From Typha latifolia (lineage: Eukaryota; Streptophyta; Magnoliopsida; Poales; Typhaceae): a stretch of 64,000 bases of DNA. Below, one piece after another: positions 11,890 to 25,584 of the stretch. The stretch spans positions 13,279,188 through 13,343,187 of the forward strand of contig CM034101.1 of the NCBI GenBank assembly GCA_019914945.1, in the 5' to 3' direction. Every line of letters starts with the position of its first letter. The first letter of the stretch is position 1. The notes under the pieces were generated by a model, which saw only the letters and a list, made by a program, of their open reading frames with translations, was not told the origin of the DNA and searched no databases. The position numbers and the translations under genes were made by a program.

Positions 11890-13310
11890 TAATGGAAACT
11901 ATCCTTGGGACTTGGACGATTAGATCTTCTCCTTCAGTACCCATCTATCTACGGAGGACCTTAGCTTAGAGCTTCGGGATTCTCTGGACTCTGGTGCATG
12001 GAAAGCACTAGATGCCCTCTTGTTTTGCAAATTCCTAGCTTGTGTCCCCTCAAAGTAGCTGAAAAGGCTAACATACCTCTCGATGGTTGTATCAGAACCT
12101 GTAAGTGTTGAAGACGAGTAACATGATTGCTGTATAAAGGACACAGGACTCACATCTGAAAGAGGTGGCTGAAGTGGGTGCAGGTGCAGTTGGCCCTGAT
12201 CCTATGAATTCTTATGCGTGGGCTGATGTCAGCTAGAAAGGAAATAGCCATGGGTGAACCACCCAACTTTTGGAAGTTGAGAGGGTCCCCAACTCGTGAC
12301 TTAATATGATATAATTTTAAGTTTACTTTTAAATAATTTATTATATGCAAATTGTTAACGACGCACGTGGCTTAGTTTAGTAGCTTAATTCAGTTTAGTT
12401 TAATAGCTTATCAGTGTCTTAGTTTAGAGAAGTAATTTATTATATGCAATCCGTAAACTCTTAAATGATTAAAAAAATAACAAAGACTCGTGAGTGAAAC
12501 TGAGGTTTTGTTGTATCATAGGCCCACTAAGAAAGGACGGAAAACGTGGTATTTTTGCCTTAGATTTTAGCTTTGCAGTCTGTGATGGCCTTAGACGTTT
12601 CAACCGAATTGATTCAGTGTATCTTAGGATTGACCCATAAGAGGATTATACAAACATATAAGTTAGATCCTAACAAAATAATTATCTATGACTATGACCC
12701 TACCACTCCAGATGGGATGACTCGCTTGCCTTTTGCCCTCTTAAAAACGACCAAAGTCAGTTTACCTAGATAAAAGAAATAACCTATGAACAAGCATTCG
12801 ATTTGGTGCACAGCAACAGTCCACTGCTCATGCGTTGGAGATTCTGGAGTATTTATGACACCACTGTCAGCCACTTTGGCATGAATTCACTCGACCAACT
12901 CACTTGGGTCCTTTTTTACTGGACCTATTTATTATATGAACAAAGTAGATAATATCATTTATGTATGCCATCGAGAGATTAGATCAGGATAGCATAAAGT
13001 AAGGAAGTTTTCATTTATGTCGTGATAATTGACACCGTACGTTTCACCTATTATTTGACTGCTTGGAAAACGCCACCTCCTGGGTCATTCTTCGGTCCAT
13101 TCTTCATCTTTTTCATGTTTATCTTTCATGACAAATTTTGGAGCTCTGTTACTGAAAATTTTTAAGATAATTAAAAATAGGTAAATAGTTGTTAGGCCCG
13201 GCTCAAACATTGGTTGCTGTACCTTATTGTCTAACTTGTGATTAAGTCGCCTGGCAGACATAGAGTCCGTCCTTTTTTATATTTTTGAGGAAATGTTTGA
13301 AAGCTCTCTC
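11890..13310. other. Spacer and upstream region of the first NPF gene
   Basis: No frame here resembles a known protein and no tRNA-like cloverleaf was noticed. The sequence becomes AT-rich toward the promoter of the transporter gene that starts at 13409. Confidence 0.4.
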
Positions 13311-13316
13311 TTGATC

Positions 13317-13324
13317 TATAAATA
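13317..13324 (+). promoter_or_regulatory. TATA box of first NPF gene
   Basis: TATAAATA lies 85 bp upstream of the start codon at 13409, a normal distance for a plant TATA box with a short leader. Confidence 0.55.
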
Positions 13325-13408
13325 GTGAAAATATAGGGGGGTGAAGCGCAATTTTGCTTAAAGCAGCAGCCTATAATACACTCAGAGAATGAAGGTCAGA
13401 GCATAGCG

Positions 13409-16400
13409 ATGGCAATGAGCTTAGAGAGTGGTCAAGGTGAGTACACTTTGGATGGCACTGTGGATCTCAAGGGTAACCCTGTTCTTAGGTCAAAAACTGG
13501 AGGGTGGACTGCTTGCTCCTTCTTAGTTGGTAATGAATTTTTCTTCTTCTCTATCCACATTACAAACTTGTCTAAAACTCTATTGTTACAATTTCATAGC
13601 CCTTTTGCTGCTAGTTGTTAGAAAGCTCAGTTGTAGATTGGTTTGATGAAGTTTTGTGATGTTACTGGTGAGTGCAGTGTATGAGGTGTTTGAAAGAATG
13701 GCATTCTATGGGATATCATCAAACCTGGTGCTCTACTTGACCAATAAACTCCACCAAGGGACTGTTGATGCGTCGAACAACGTGACAAACTGGGTTGGTA
13801 CTGTGTTCTTGGCTCCGGTGCTCGGAGCATACGTCGCCGATGCTCACCTCGGGCGGTATTGGACCTTTGTCTTTGCATCAGTTATCTATCTGATGGTAAT
13901 TTCATCACCTGTTATTCAGAGATAGTTTCATTATCTGCTTTTACCTTTACTAGTTTAAAACATAGAGGTAGAATGGCAAGAAATAATGATAGATGCCAGA
14001 GAATGGAATATGAAATTTGACATCAATCGTCCTCTGTCAATTTAAGTAGTTGGAGAAATCTGTGACTGAGGTGTCTCAGGAGGTTGAATATAGTTTTTAT
14101 GCCATTTAATCGAAAGACCCACCCATTTAATTTGAATTGACCCGGCCTAATGATGTGTTGCAAGCCTAAACGTGAAAGGAGTGTTACAAAATAGAATTTA
14201 ATCCATGTTGTCTATCAGCTTAAGTTCCTATGTAACTGGTCTTTCACTATAATTACGATTATCAGTTATTTATTTACTAGTTCTCTGTTGCTCATATATA
14301 TAGGTATGACATTTTGCTAGTAGATTTACATATTGTGGTTGACTAAAATTCCTTGAAAGATGCTTAATAGCATATGGACAATTGGATTAGATATCGGTCT
14401 TTTCACTTGATATAAGGTAATCAATGGAAAAAGACTTGTAGTTATTAGATACTTAAAGGGTCTTTGTTTCGATGCAGCGTCTAGCTACTTTGTTCTCTAA
14501 ATATCATAGATGAGGGGTTGAGAATTGCTTCCATCTACTCCAAGTACTTACATTCACATAGTTATCTTGTTTCCACCAACGGTCTAACCTTTGGTAACCA
14601 CAGAAGCTTAATCTATCGATACAAAAGGAGACATCAAACAGCATTACAATCCTTTCAGGTCTTGCATGTGCTTGTTTAATTTCATAGCCAGAGTTAGGTA
14701 GCATATTCTGAAAATAAAAGGGCTAGGAAAATAAACAAGGAGACTTCAGCATGGCATGAAGACAAGGAAAATATTTTATTTGAATAGAATTAACAAATAT
14801 TACTCTTTGTGTTTTGTCAATGCCTATATAGTTATGAATTATTAAGAGATATACTCATATTTTTCAAAGAAGATCTTTTCAATTTCAGCAGTAATGAGTC
14901 TATGTGCTTTCACTGATAAAAACTTGAGTGCTGCTATTGCAAGTCATCTCTGCCAGAAATTCAGGTTGTACGTTATGTTGTCTGAATCTCCTTGAGAACA
15001 TTGAAAATTGCTCATTTATCTTATATTATTATAAATTTTGTGATACAATTCCATCTAAAATTTTTCTTAGGAACATTTAATGTTCCTAGAGCAATATGTA
15101 ATGTTGTTAATGGACTTTGTTATGCTACAGGGAATGTGTATGCTGACCCTAGCAGTTTCTATACCATCGCTGAAGCCACCACCTTGCCAAACAAGCTGTC
15201 CACCAGCTTCAACTTTGCAACTATGCGTCTTCTTTGGTGGATTATATATACTTGCCATAGGAAATGGTGGAGCTAAATCTAACATCTCTACCATTGGTGC
15301 TGACCAATTTGATGAATTGCATCCTAGGGAAAGGATGCACAAGCTTTCCTTCTTCAATTGGTGGACATCTAGTATATACGTGGGAACTCTTTTTGCCAAC
15401 ACCGTCCTTGTCTATTTGCAAGACAATGTTGGTTGGTCTATTGGATATGGAATTCCAACACTTGGTCTACTAATCTCAATAATAATCTTCTTGGCTGGCA
15501 CACCACTTTATAGGCACAGAATGCCACAAGGAAGTCCATTTACTAGGATGGCAAGGGTGACAGTGGCTGCGATTAGGAAGTGGAACCTTCCAATACCTGC
15601 GAACGGAAAGGAACTTTATGAGCTTGATTTAGAGGTTTATACAAAGAAAAGAATGTTAAGAATCGATGTTACCAATTCGATGAGGTTAGTCATAGTTTAA
15701 TTGTTTTTAAAAAAATTAAGCATCTTTTGGTATTTATGCTATTCTTTTCTTGCATGAAGTTCCTCTTTTCTATAAAACCAGTTAATTTCCAGTTCTACCT
15801 ATCATATATAACTCATTTTCTTGTCTAGGAAATTCATTTTGTTCTAGGCCTTACTTTCATGTCAAGCCATTTTAAATGCTAAATTTCCTTTTACTAATGA
15901 AACATCTAAAATTTTTTATATCACAAGCATGTCCATTTATATATATACAAAATTCAAACTGCAATTTTTTTTTTTGTACATTTAAAGTTTTGTCTATTCA
16001 GTAGTCTGCCCTCACGCCCAAGCTTGGGTACTTCTAGAAGCATATTATTAGCTTTCATATACTCGGACATATGTTTTTGTTTTACATCTTGAACCATCAC
16101 ACAATACAGATGAAGAAAACATCAGTGTAGGACAGTGAAACTTTTATTTGCTGACCAAAACAGTTGAAGAACTATTGTGAGAATAAAAGGTTACAGAAGA
16201 GTTATATCTGTTGTGAAAGTATTGTATATGAGACTCCATAATGTGTTGGAATTTTACATTCCATAAGAAATACATGACAATTAATGATGATTCTTTTGCA
16301 GATCATAATTTTCTTGTCGTTCTTCTCGTACTGTTCTTTTTTATCTTAGTTCTGATGCTACAGATCACTATAACTATGTCTTTTCATTCATAATGCATAT

Positions 16401-17483
16401 ATATAATCTGTTTCATTCTAGATATAAAGTATAATAACTGCATTACTTATGTAACACACACTCTGATCCGACCTATCTCTTTCATATGGACTTTCCACAT
16501 GCCATCAAGTATTCATCCATGAAATTGTCTCGGTATTATTTATAACCGTCGCATGATTTCTTTTGAAGGTCTAAAACAACTTTATTAAGTTACCCTTTCA
16601 TATTTGCAAACATAGGTTCCTAAATAGAGCTGCTGTCAAGGGTGATTCAAATACCAAATGGGCTTTATGTTCAGTAACACATGTGGAAGAGACAAAAGGA
16701 ATTCTACGAATGGTTCCAGTATTTCTTGCTATGTTCATTCCTTCCATAACCGTTGCTCAGAGTAATACCCTTTTTGTTAAGCAAGCTACAACTTTGAATC
16801 GGCACATCGGTCCTCACTTCCAAATCCCTCCAGCAAGCTTAGGAGCATTTATAACAATATCCATGCTTGTTTCTGTCATCCTCTATGACCGTTATTTCGT
16901 AAAGATCATGAGGACCTGGACAAAGAATTCTAGGGGAATCACGCTCCTGCAAAGACTGGGAGTAGCGTTATTTCTCCATATCGTAACAATGGTAGTTGCA
17001 TGTCTAACCGAAAGGAGAAGGCTAACTGTTGCAAGAAGTCATGGGCTAGATAAAAGCGGGGGACAGGTTCCACTTACAATCTTCACATTACTTCCTCAGT
17101 TTGTACTTATAGGATTAGCTGATTCTTTCTTGATAGCCGGGACGATAGAATTCTTCTATGACCAAGCTCCAGAAAGCATGAAGAGTTTGGGGACGTCCTA
17201 CTCACTGTCAGCATACGGTATTGGCAACTTTCTCAGCAGTTTCGTCCTCACACTTGTCTCGGATATCACAAGCAGAAAAGGCAAGGGATGGATACTAAAC
17301 AATCTGAATGCCTCACATCTGGACTATTATTATGCGTTCCTCGCCATCCTTAGTTTCCTTAATTTCATCTTGTTCTTATTCATAAGTTACAAATACACCT
17401 ACAGAGTGGAGTTATCTGAATCAAGTGATGTAGTAAGAGGGGTTCAAGAGGCAACAGATGGTCACACAGAGTTGAAGACATGA
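13409..17483 (+). CDS. NPF5.2-like: NRT1/PTR family transporter, NPF5.2/PTR3-like, copy 1
   Basis: Four exons join in frame: 13409-13529, 13678-13895, 15131-15684 and 16616-17483, giving 586 aa. Every intron is GT-AG. The protein is a major-facilitator peptide/nitrate-type proton symporter of the plasma or internal membrane with 12 predicted membrane helices. Landmarks are 'DGTVDLKGNP' near the N-terminus, the ExxER proton-coupling motif at E43-R47, 'NVTNWVGT', 'ISTIGADQFDE' and 'FFYDQAPESMKSLGTSY'. It differs from its two neighbours at positions that are usually fixed: 'GNGGAKSN' replaces GTGGTKPN, 'WWTSSIYVG' replaces WWMFSIFFG, and 'SFLIAGTIEFF' replaces .FLEVA.(I/L)EFF. The substrate cannot be told from sequence. 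The start is the first ATG after the TATA box; a second ATG lies two codons on. Confidence 0.9.
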
Positions 17484-20400
17484 AACGAAATTATGTAGTC
17501 TAAAGCGCATATATAACTTTGAGGATCATTGTTTAGGAAATTAGTGGATACAAGAAGTTTCAATTTGTAATACTAATGATAGAAGTGGTGAATTAATGAA
17601 TACAAGACAATTCAGTCAACTATAAAATGCATACTATGATGTTCTGCATCTTGCTATTATCTGTACAAAAACTTTTAAGATAACATGAATGTAATTTGAA
17701 TTCAATGTTGAGCTAAATTATTTATTATTCTACATAATGCTTTATTTCATTTTCCTCTTATAAATTTACAGTGTGGATATGACAAGGAAGGATTCCATTT
17801 CAGCTTGACAAACTGAGCCAAATAGCAGTCATCCAAATCTCGAGATAATAGAAACAATAAGCAAAGAACGGAAAAATAACAAGAATTAACATGTTTGGCG
17901 AATGTGCGTAAAAATTAAATCACAGAAAACAATGAGAAAAGACATGATATAAATGATCATCTTTTCCAATTATTACTCTGTAGAGACATGCTCTTAGATG
18001 TACTTTTCGAAAAATTTATGTTGGAGTGTTTGCATAACCTCTCAATGGCAAAGCATGAAAGTAAGATTTTTTCAAATACTTTCTATGGCAGTTTTTTTTC
18101 ATTCTAATCATAATTGTTAAAAGGTATGACATATATTATGCAGCTCCAAGGAGAATGAGAGAGAACCTTGTAGTGACATGTACTACAACAAATGTATTGA
18201 CTAATTGGCTTCTTCTAGATTTGTTTGACTAAGATCTCATATAGACTTTTGGAGCATCTAGAATTGGACTTTCTGACTTGTAGAGAAAGAAGATGTGGAT
18301 TGATAAGTAACATGTATGACCTAGCAAAGATAAATCCAAACTTGGACCCCTGCAGCCAATTATTTTAAATCCTTTCCTTGGACCTCCATTTGCTCATTTG
18401 GCTTGGAACCTCTTGACTTTGTCAAGATGGTAATGAGAACAAAAGAAAAGAAAAGAAAAGAAAAATTATTTTGTGGGGGATCATTGCAGTGGGGCTTGCA
18501 GTTCAAATCAGAAGTTACATCAAAGAATAGACCATGAAGCTTTAAAATGTGGTGCTTATTTGACTATTGGATGCCATTTTGGTCAGTTATTAATCAGCAT
18601 ACAGTGATGGGTGGAGGTCAGTATCTAGTAAAGTTGAAAGTATCTTCATCCCCTTTCAACTTTAATTTCATGCAAGTAGCTTAGCAATGAGAGAATCTTT
18701 TATTTCTACTGGGTGTGTGTTTATCAAAATTGTTTTAGATGACATCTAAGATGAAGAAGAATTCATTGAGACTGGTGACACTAGAGCTCTCACAAACAGG
18801 TGGAGAAAATATATTTGATGCAAGGATTTTTTTTTTTTTCTTTCTTTAGTTTGGATATGCTTAATTTAATGTCTAATAGTCAAAATAATCAAATGCTTTA
18901 AGGATAAAATTTGCTTCAAACCGTTAACAAACATATAATTCTCTTCTGATTTTAGAACATTTAATGTTCCTTCAAAGTATGATCAGATTTTAAATATAAA
19001 AAAGTAAAGACTTATGACTTATACACAGTTTAGGTCATCCTAGATTATCTTCTTATATCAAGTAATTAATGTTATTTTTAACTTATACTTTTGGTATATC
19101 ATTAACCAGAAATCTCACTTTTTGCGACTAAATACTATTTAAGAGAAACCCCAACTTCTAGGAAGTAATTAATGGTCATGTAAGCTTTCTAAACTAAAGT
19201 TATAAATTTTTGCTACTGGTGTTTTATCTTATGGTATTTTCTCTACATAGAAAAAGAAGTCAAGCAAGTAGTGAGATGTGTGAAATATTAGAAAATATAT
19301 TGGTTTGAAGCTAAGTCTCAAATTTAATTAATTATTCTCATTTTTTAATCTTAATCTATGCAAACTTAGTTAGAAATAAGAAAAATTAAAATGGATTTAG
19401 CTACTGAACTTGGCCAAAGATCCCGACCGAGTTCAGAGATCTCTTGAGCTGAAAGCAAATTAGGGGTAATGGAATGAATAAAGAAAGTAGTATTTTGGAA
19501 TAAACCAAAGACCTTGAAGGACGTAAAATAAGGGAAATGACGTCAATTGCTTGACAAATGCTTCCATACTTATCTTTAACTATTTCTCCGTCGTCATCTC
19601 TTTGTATAAAATAGTTGTTTTTAATTTTCTTCTCTCTCTTTTGCGTTTCCAAAACCTCGGAGAAGATAAATAGGAAAAATAACGTTAATTGCTTTATGCC
19701 TCAATACTTATCTCCAATTTTTCTACGTGGGCACCTTTTGATCAAACTAAGATCTATTTTAAAATTTATTTATCAAATTAAATCATTCTAAATTTAAATA
19801 TTAAAAAGGGTTTAATTTATTGTAACACTTTTTAGTAAAATTCTTAATTGTGAAGTGTTTTTTTTATAAATAATCACCTTCCTAGCTGAAGTATTATCTT
19901 AAAGTGCTTTTAGAGTAACGATTAAGTATTTTATTTAGGACTATAGCAACTCTCCTAGAACTTCTTCACTTTTAAAGAATAATATATATATATATATATA
20001 TATATTTTATGTGGTTCATAAATTAAAATAAACTTTCCGCTTTATTAAACTAATTAACTTTCTATCTATTTCACAAGTTCTGCAAATTTTTAAAGATATC
20101 AAATAAAACAACAACCCGATTTAGAGAAAAAAATCTTAGTATCGAATCATTGCTCCTGATTTAGAGGATTGGAGGATTTAAATATGACGTGGGATTCGAA
20201 TAAACTCTTTCTCAAAGTTATAATATAGGTACTAATCCATATTCAAGCTAGATAAGTAAATCTAAATCTTGGATTACAAATTTTACTCCTGGAGATTATT
20301 ATGCACTTATATCACTTTAGCAACTGCCGAGGAGCAACAAGGAGATGCACGCCTACCTACTTCAGAAAACCTTACTCCTAAAACCGTTTCATGCCGTATG

Positions 20401-20770
20401 CTATGCCTCCTCGGTTAAGTTTCTAGAACTCTGATCACAAATTTTACTGCCTAATAAGCTAAGCTAATACCAACCAAATGGGAAAACCTAATTCGAGGGG
20501 TTAAATGTCAAATTTTGGTAGTAGAAAGTATGAAGTTGTTCCTTGGTAGACCATACAAATTTGAAGCCCAAACAGTAGAATAACGTGGACTCCAGATTTT
20601 GAAGTGGAAATTAATTATCCAAAACTTTTTTTGAACTGTTTTGTAGGAAAATGCATGTATTATTTGATTATTAAACTACTTGAGGCCATATATTTATTGC
20701 TGTGTAGGAGACAAGCCAGTGATGAGTGATGGGTGGCATTAGTTGCAAAAAAAATTATCTACAAGGGTGT
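17484..20770. other. Spacer between NPF copies 1 and 2
   Basis: AT-rich non-coding sequence with a (ta)n run at about 19982-20006 and poly-T/poly-A tracts. No transposon ends or coding frames were recognised. Confidence 0.45.
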
Positions 20771-20771
20771 C

Positions 20772-20779
20772 TATAAAAG
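20772..20779 (+). promoter_or_regulatory. TATA box of second NPF gene
   Basis: TATAAAAG lies 68 bp upstream of the ATG at 20840, consistent with a core promoter. Confidence 0.6.
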
Positions 20780-20839
20780 GACAGGCTCACAAAGGAGTAG
20801 CAACTACTCCCATTTAAGTCCTCAGGGTCTTTGTGAGCC

Positions 20840-23800
20840 ATGGCTGAGAGCTCTGAGTCTGGGCTAGGGAAGTATACAAAAGATGGCTCAGTGGATCTCA
20901 AGGGCAACCCAGTCCTCAGATCCAAGAGAGGAGGATGGACTGCTTGCTCTTTTGTTGTGGGTAAGTTTCCACAACTATATTTGTGATTCCTATAGCATTT
21001 ACTTAGTCATCTCTTGAGATATGAGACTCCATTGGAGGTCTCCAAATGGAAGGAGGAGTCTTCAAGTCCACTGTCGTGGAAGGTTGATGACTACCTAGTT
21101 ACTTACTGTAATAGTTTAAGATGTATTAGTTGCAATTCAACTATTTCAAATTACCTCTGTACCTCTTGTTAATTTTCTATGCCAAACTTTTTTTGTATTC
21201 TGACTTTGTTGTCGGTTACTTAAAAGCTCAAGTTCATAAAGAGTGGCATTTACTTTTTATACTAGTACTACTGATAGCCACTTAATAACCTTACAATTGC
21301 CAATGATTAAGTATCTACTTATGGGATGACAACACTTGGGAATTATTTTGCAGTGTATGAAGTGTTTGAAAGGATGGCATATTATGGGATTTCATCAAAC
21401 CTGGTGCTTTATCTGACCACCAAACTGCATCAAGGCACAGTTTCATCAGCAAACAATGTTACCAATTGGGTTGGCACCATTTGGATGACACCAATTATAG
21501 GTGCTTATATTGCAGATGCTCATCTTGGCAGATACTGGACTTTTATCACTGCATCCATAATCTATCTTTCAGTAAGTTGATCACCAGAATAACTCTCGTT
21601 TATTATTTTGATAGTAGAATATATTAAATGCAGGATATATATTATTAGTCGGTAACCCAAGAATTTTAAGCGTATGCTGTCCTTTAGGTTAACTAGTTAT
21701 CACTAGCATAATCTATAATATCACCTACTTTGAATGCTATGGTCCAATTAGAGGGTCGCAGTCTTATAATGGAGTTATATCATTGGGAATAGATGGATAC
21801 ACAGCAATAATGTGTATGACCTAGTCACAGATAAGGTTAAGATGTATGACTATAGGAGCATGATATTTTTATCTATAGTTTTGACAACTTTCTTAATATA
21901 CAATTTTCTCTGTCTCTTTCTCTGTCTCTATTAGTATAAACGTCCAGAGAAATTAGTGAACTCACATGATATAAACTGCTACAAGTTCTCCTGGCACAAA
22001 TCTCAAAACATCGGCAATAGACTGCAAGCAGCACCACTTGCATTCCGGCTTCCTTGGAAGAAGGACAAAGATATAAAAAAAATAAATAATAAGTGAACAG
22101 AGGCATATGCAAGTTATCCTCAATAGACAATCTCTCAGTTCTATGCAAGTCTCTTTTCTGGAGTCCGCATTCACGCATGTGAAAACATTAATAAACTCGT
22201 ACTATGTGTCTAGGCAAGAGTGCAGGAAAGAGTATTCATAGATTTTTATTTCAGTTTTCTTTTCGTCTGATTCTTCTCACCTACTGGCCACTGCCAGTAA
22301 AACTCTGCCTCGTTTTGTTGACACCTTTTTCTTTTAGTAACAAGAAGCGAGCTACTGGAGCCCTTGGACAAATAAAATCTTCCACTTGTCTTGATCTGGA
22401 GGTCTTTATCTTGCATAATGAGAAAGTTTGTGGTATGTTTCTAGGAGTTGAATACTATGCTCTGAAGATTCTAAAAGCCTTTGAAACCACGTTGATGCTT
22501 ATCTAATTTTTTGACATTTTGGCAACTTTGTTGACCCTTTCTATAGAAGTATCTATGGAGTATGGATTTGATAGGACCAGGAGTATGGATTTGATAGGAC
22601 CAGGAGTATGGACATGATAGGACCAGGCTATATATATATATATATATACAACCTTTTCTCTATTCTCACTATGAATTAAAGGGGGTCCATAATGAACATG
22701 GATAAGGGTTGGGAACTTGGGATGGTCCCAACTTTGAAAGATATCTTATTCGCATGCCTGCCTCTCAAAACTCGATATTAATTGTATGTAAATTTTCTAA
22801 TGTGAGCTTATCCACATGCCAAGTGATGTCCTTATTATTAACTTACCAGATTCAGACAAGAATTATACTTTTGTGAATGTGTAAAAGAATTTTGTTCTGA
22901 AGCTGTTTGTTTACTGTCCATTCGTTGTCCAATGAGTAAATAATTAATAAAATCTTACTCTTTCTTTTATACCTTTCTCCCAGGGTATGATTCTACTAAC
23001 TGTTACAGTCTCAGTCCCCTCTCTCAGACCCCCACCTTGTGGAGCCAACACTAGTGATCCCAACTGCAACCAGGAGGCCTCGCCACTGCAACTGGGTCTC
23101 TTCTTCTGCGCACTCTATATTCTAGCCATTGGCACGGGTGGAACCAAGCCCAACATCTCAACCATTGGCGCAGACCAATTCGATGAGTTCGACAAGAAGG
23201 AGAGAGTCCACAAGCTGTCCTTCTTCAACTGGTGGATGTTTAGCATCTTCTTTGGGACTCTGTTTGCCAACACTGTGCTTGTTTACATCCAAGACAATGT
23301 GGGCTGGAGCATTGGCTATGCTCTCCCCACAGCAGGGCTTGCAATCTCGGTTGCAATCTTTTTGGCAGGGACTCCCTTTTATCGTCACAGGATGCCATCT
23401 GGTAGTCCGTTTACTAAGATGGCCAGGGTTATTGTGGCGGCTATGAGGAAGTGGAGAGTGGAGTTGCCTAGTGATGCCAAGGAACTGCATGAACTGGATC
23501 TGGCAGACTATGCTAAGAGTGGGAAATTTCGTATTGACTCCACACCAGCTTGGAGGTTTGTTCTCACTCTGTCTTAGCGTTTTCTATGGTAGAATTGTAG
23601 ACATTAGAGATAGGGTTTAATAAGGGACTCATTTTCTAAAAGATTATGCTCCGATACCATGTAAATGACTAATTGAACTAAAATCTTCTTAAAACTTATT
23701 AGGTAATAGACTACCAATGTATGTCATTGCTTAACAAAGTTCACACTCTCTCAAAATTGGTGATAAATCCTCAGTGAGAGAAACAAGGATTCAATGCAGG

Positions 23801-24977
23801 CAGACTTTGTTTGAGTAGTTTGAGCAATCATCAATTGCACGCCACGCGCATCGCATAGTCATGATTAGCCCCCCGGCCATGTATTTTATCTCTGGTGCAA
23901 ATGCGACAGTCTAGTGTGCACCCAGATCAAAAGTATCAATCTTATTAATTATCTTGGGAATTTTAGATAATGATTGACGTATTATATCCGCTTTAAGTCT
24001 TTACTAAAGGTCAATAACGCTCATTATTGATGAACTCATGGTGCAACCAAATTAGGCCTAAGATTTTGTTTCATATATTCTGCATCGATCCATGCAGGAT
24101 CCTAAACAAAGCGGCCGTAAAGACCGGGCCAAAAACACCATGGATACTATCCTCAGTGACCCAAGTGGAGGAGACCAAGCAAATGCTGAAGATGATCCCA
24201 ATCTTGGTCGCAACCTTCGTCCCAAGCACCATGTTGGCACAGATCAATACCCTATTCGTCAAGCAAGGCACCACTCTAAACCGACACATCGGCGCCCACT
24301 TCCAAATCCCCCCGGCAAGCCTCCAGGCCTTCGTCACGATCTCGATGCTCATCTCCGTCGTGATCTACGACCGATACTTCGTCTCCTTCATGCGTCGCTG
24401 GACTAAGAACCCGAGGGGGATCTCCCTGCTCCAGAGGATGGGAGTCGGGCTGGCCTTGCACGTATTTATCATGGCAATTGCATCCGTAACCGAGAACAGG
24501 AGGCTGCACATTGCCAGGGAGCACAACGTAGTGGAGAATGGAGGCAAAGTTCCAATCACCATCTTTGTGCTACTGCCTCAGTTTGCACTCATGGGTGTGG
24601 CTGATGCTTTTCTCGAAGTGGCCAAGATTGAGTTCTTCTATGACCAAGCACCTGAGGGGATGAAGAGCCTGGGGACGTCGTATGCTATGACCAGCTTGGG
24701 GATTGGGAACTTTCTAAGTAGCTTCATTCTATCAACGACTGAACATGTTACATCGAGGAATGGGCACAAGGGATGGATACTTAATAACCTCAATGCTTCT
24801 CATCTGGACTATTACTATGCCTTCTTGACCATCCTGAGTTTTTTCAACTTTGTATTCTTCCTCATCCTGAGCCGGTTTTATATGTACAAAGCTGCGATTG
24901 GTGAATTCGACGACGAGTCCAGTGAAGAGCAGGAGGTTCCAGCTCTGACGAATGGTAATGGCCAGATGATTGATTAA
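20840..24977 (+). CDS. NPF5.2: NRT1/PTR family transporter, NPF5.2/PTR3-like, copy 2
   Basis: Exons 20840-20960, 21354-21571, 22984-23555 and 24098-24977 join in frame to 596 aa, with the same exon phases as copy 1. It keeps all family landmarks: 'CSFVVVYEVFERMAYYGISS' with ExxER at E43-R47, 'NVTNWVGTIWMTPIIGAYIA', 'IGTGGTKPNISTIGADQFDE', 'LAQINTLFVKQGTTLNRHIG' and 'FLEVAKIEFFYDQAP', with an acidic cytosolic tail. The combination is closest, from memory, to Arabidopsis PTR3 (NPF5.2), a wound- and defence-linked di/tripeptide transporter. Family membership is sure; substrate and orthology are inferred. This copy looks the most conserved of the three. Confidence 0.92.
22557..22650. repeat. 23-bp tandem repeat (3 units) followed by (TA)n, in intron 2 of NPF copy 2
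   Basis: The unit 'tatggatttgataggacca' plus 'ggag' starts at 22561, 22584 and 22607; the third unit is slightly diverged ('gacatgat'). An alternating TA run follows from about 22629. It lies wholly within intron 2. Confidence 0.9.
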
Positions 24978-25265
24978 TTACAAGCTGATTAGCTGATCTA
25001 ATAGGAGACAAGGGCAGGGAGAAACATTCTATTTTCTCTGATAAAGAAAGATTTACTTTCTTGAAAAAGATATAGTAACGCAGTGTATTTTAATTTTGCA
25101 TAGGCTTATGACCTTTTTTCTTTCTCTCCTGATATGAAAATGTTTGCCAGTTCAGGCCTCAGCTTGAAACGTCGATATGAAAATATAGCCCCACGTACGT
25201 CTCAGGTTTAATATTTCTGGCTTAATATTTTGAATGTATAAAGCAATAACTTGTGGGGAAGAATT
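24978..25265. other. 3' flank of NPF copy 2
   Basis: Non-coding AT-rich sequence that probably includes the 3' UTR. No further signal was identified. Confidence 0.4.
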
Positions 25266-25584
25266 AGAATACCATCAGGATCTCAACTGCAGACCTTAAA
25301 TAACCTGAGCTACCTCAAAGGGGATGGACTCTGTGGGCCTCCTTTGACCATGAATTGCTCAAGTGAAGTGCCTGCTGCTCAACCATCAAGCAAATTAAGG
25401 CAAGCAAAATGACAGCAAAGATGGGATGATATGGGTTTATTTCTTTCGCATTGGGATGTGTTTTTTTTTTGGATTTTGGTTGTCCATTGGATTTCTACTC
25501 TTTAAGAAGTCCTGGAGGTTTGCATACTTTAATATTATTAATGAAATGCATGACAAGATCTTTGGAAAGTTAAAGATCATGTAA
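25266..25584 (+). pseudogene. Receptor-like protein (LRR-RLP) C-terminal fragment
   Basis: The plus strand reads 'RIPSGSQLQTLNNLSYL', then 'GLCGPPLTMNC', and after a frame change a membrane segment and the tail 'FKKSWRFAYFNIINEMHDK' ending in 'KLKIM' and TAA at 25584. This is the C-terminal cap, transmembrane helix and short cytosolic tail of the same RLP family found intact at 43.2-45.3 kb (tail '...KKSWRFLYISFIDNMQ...KLKIM'). The leucine-rich repeats are missing. It is on the opposite strand from the main RLP cluster and about 18 kb away, inside the NPF array. Confidence 0.8.

Noticed and set aside
22204..22506. 100-codon open frame inside intron 2 of NPF copy 2
   Set aside because: No resemblance to any family I know, no splice support, and it lies in an intron between conserved exons.
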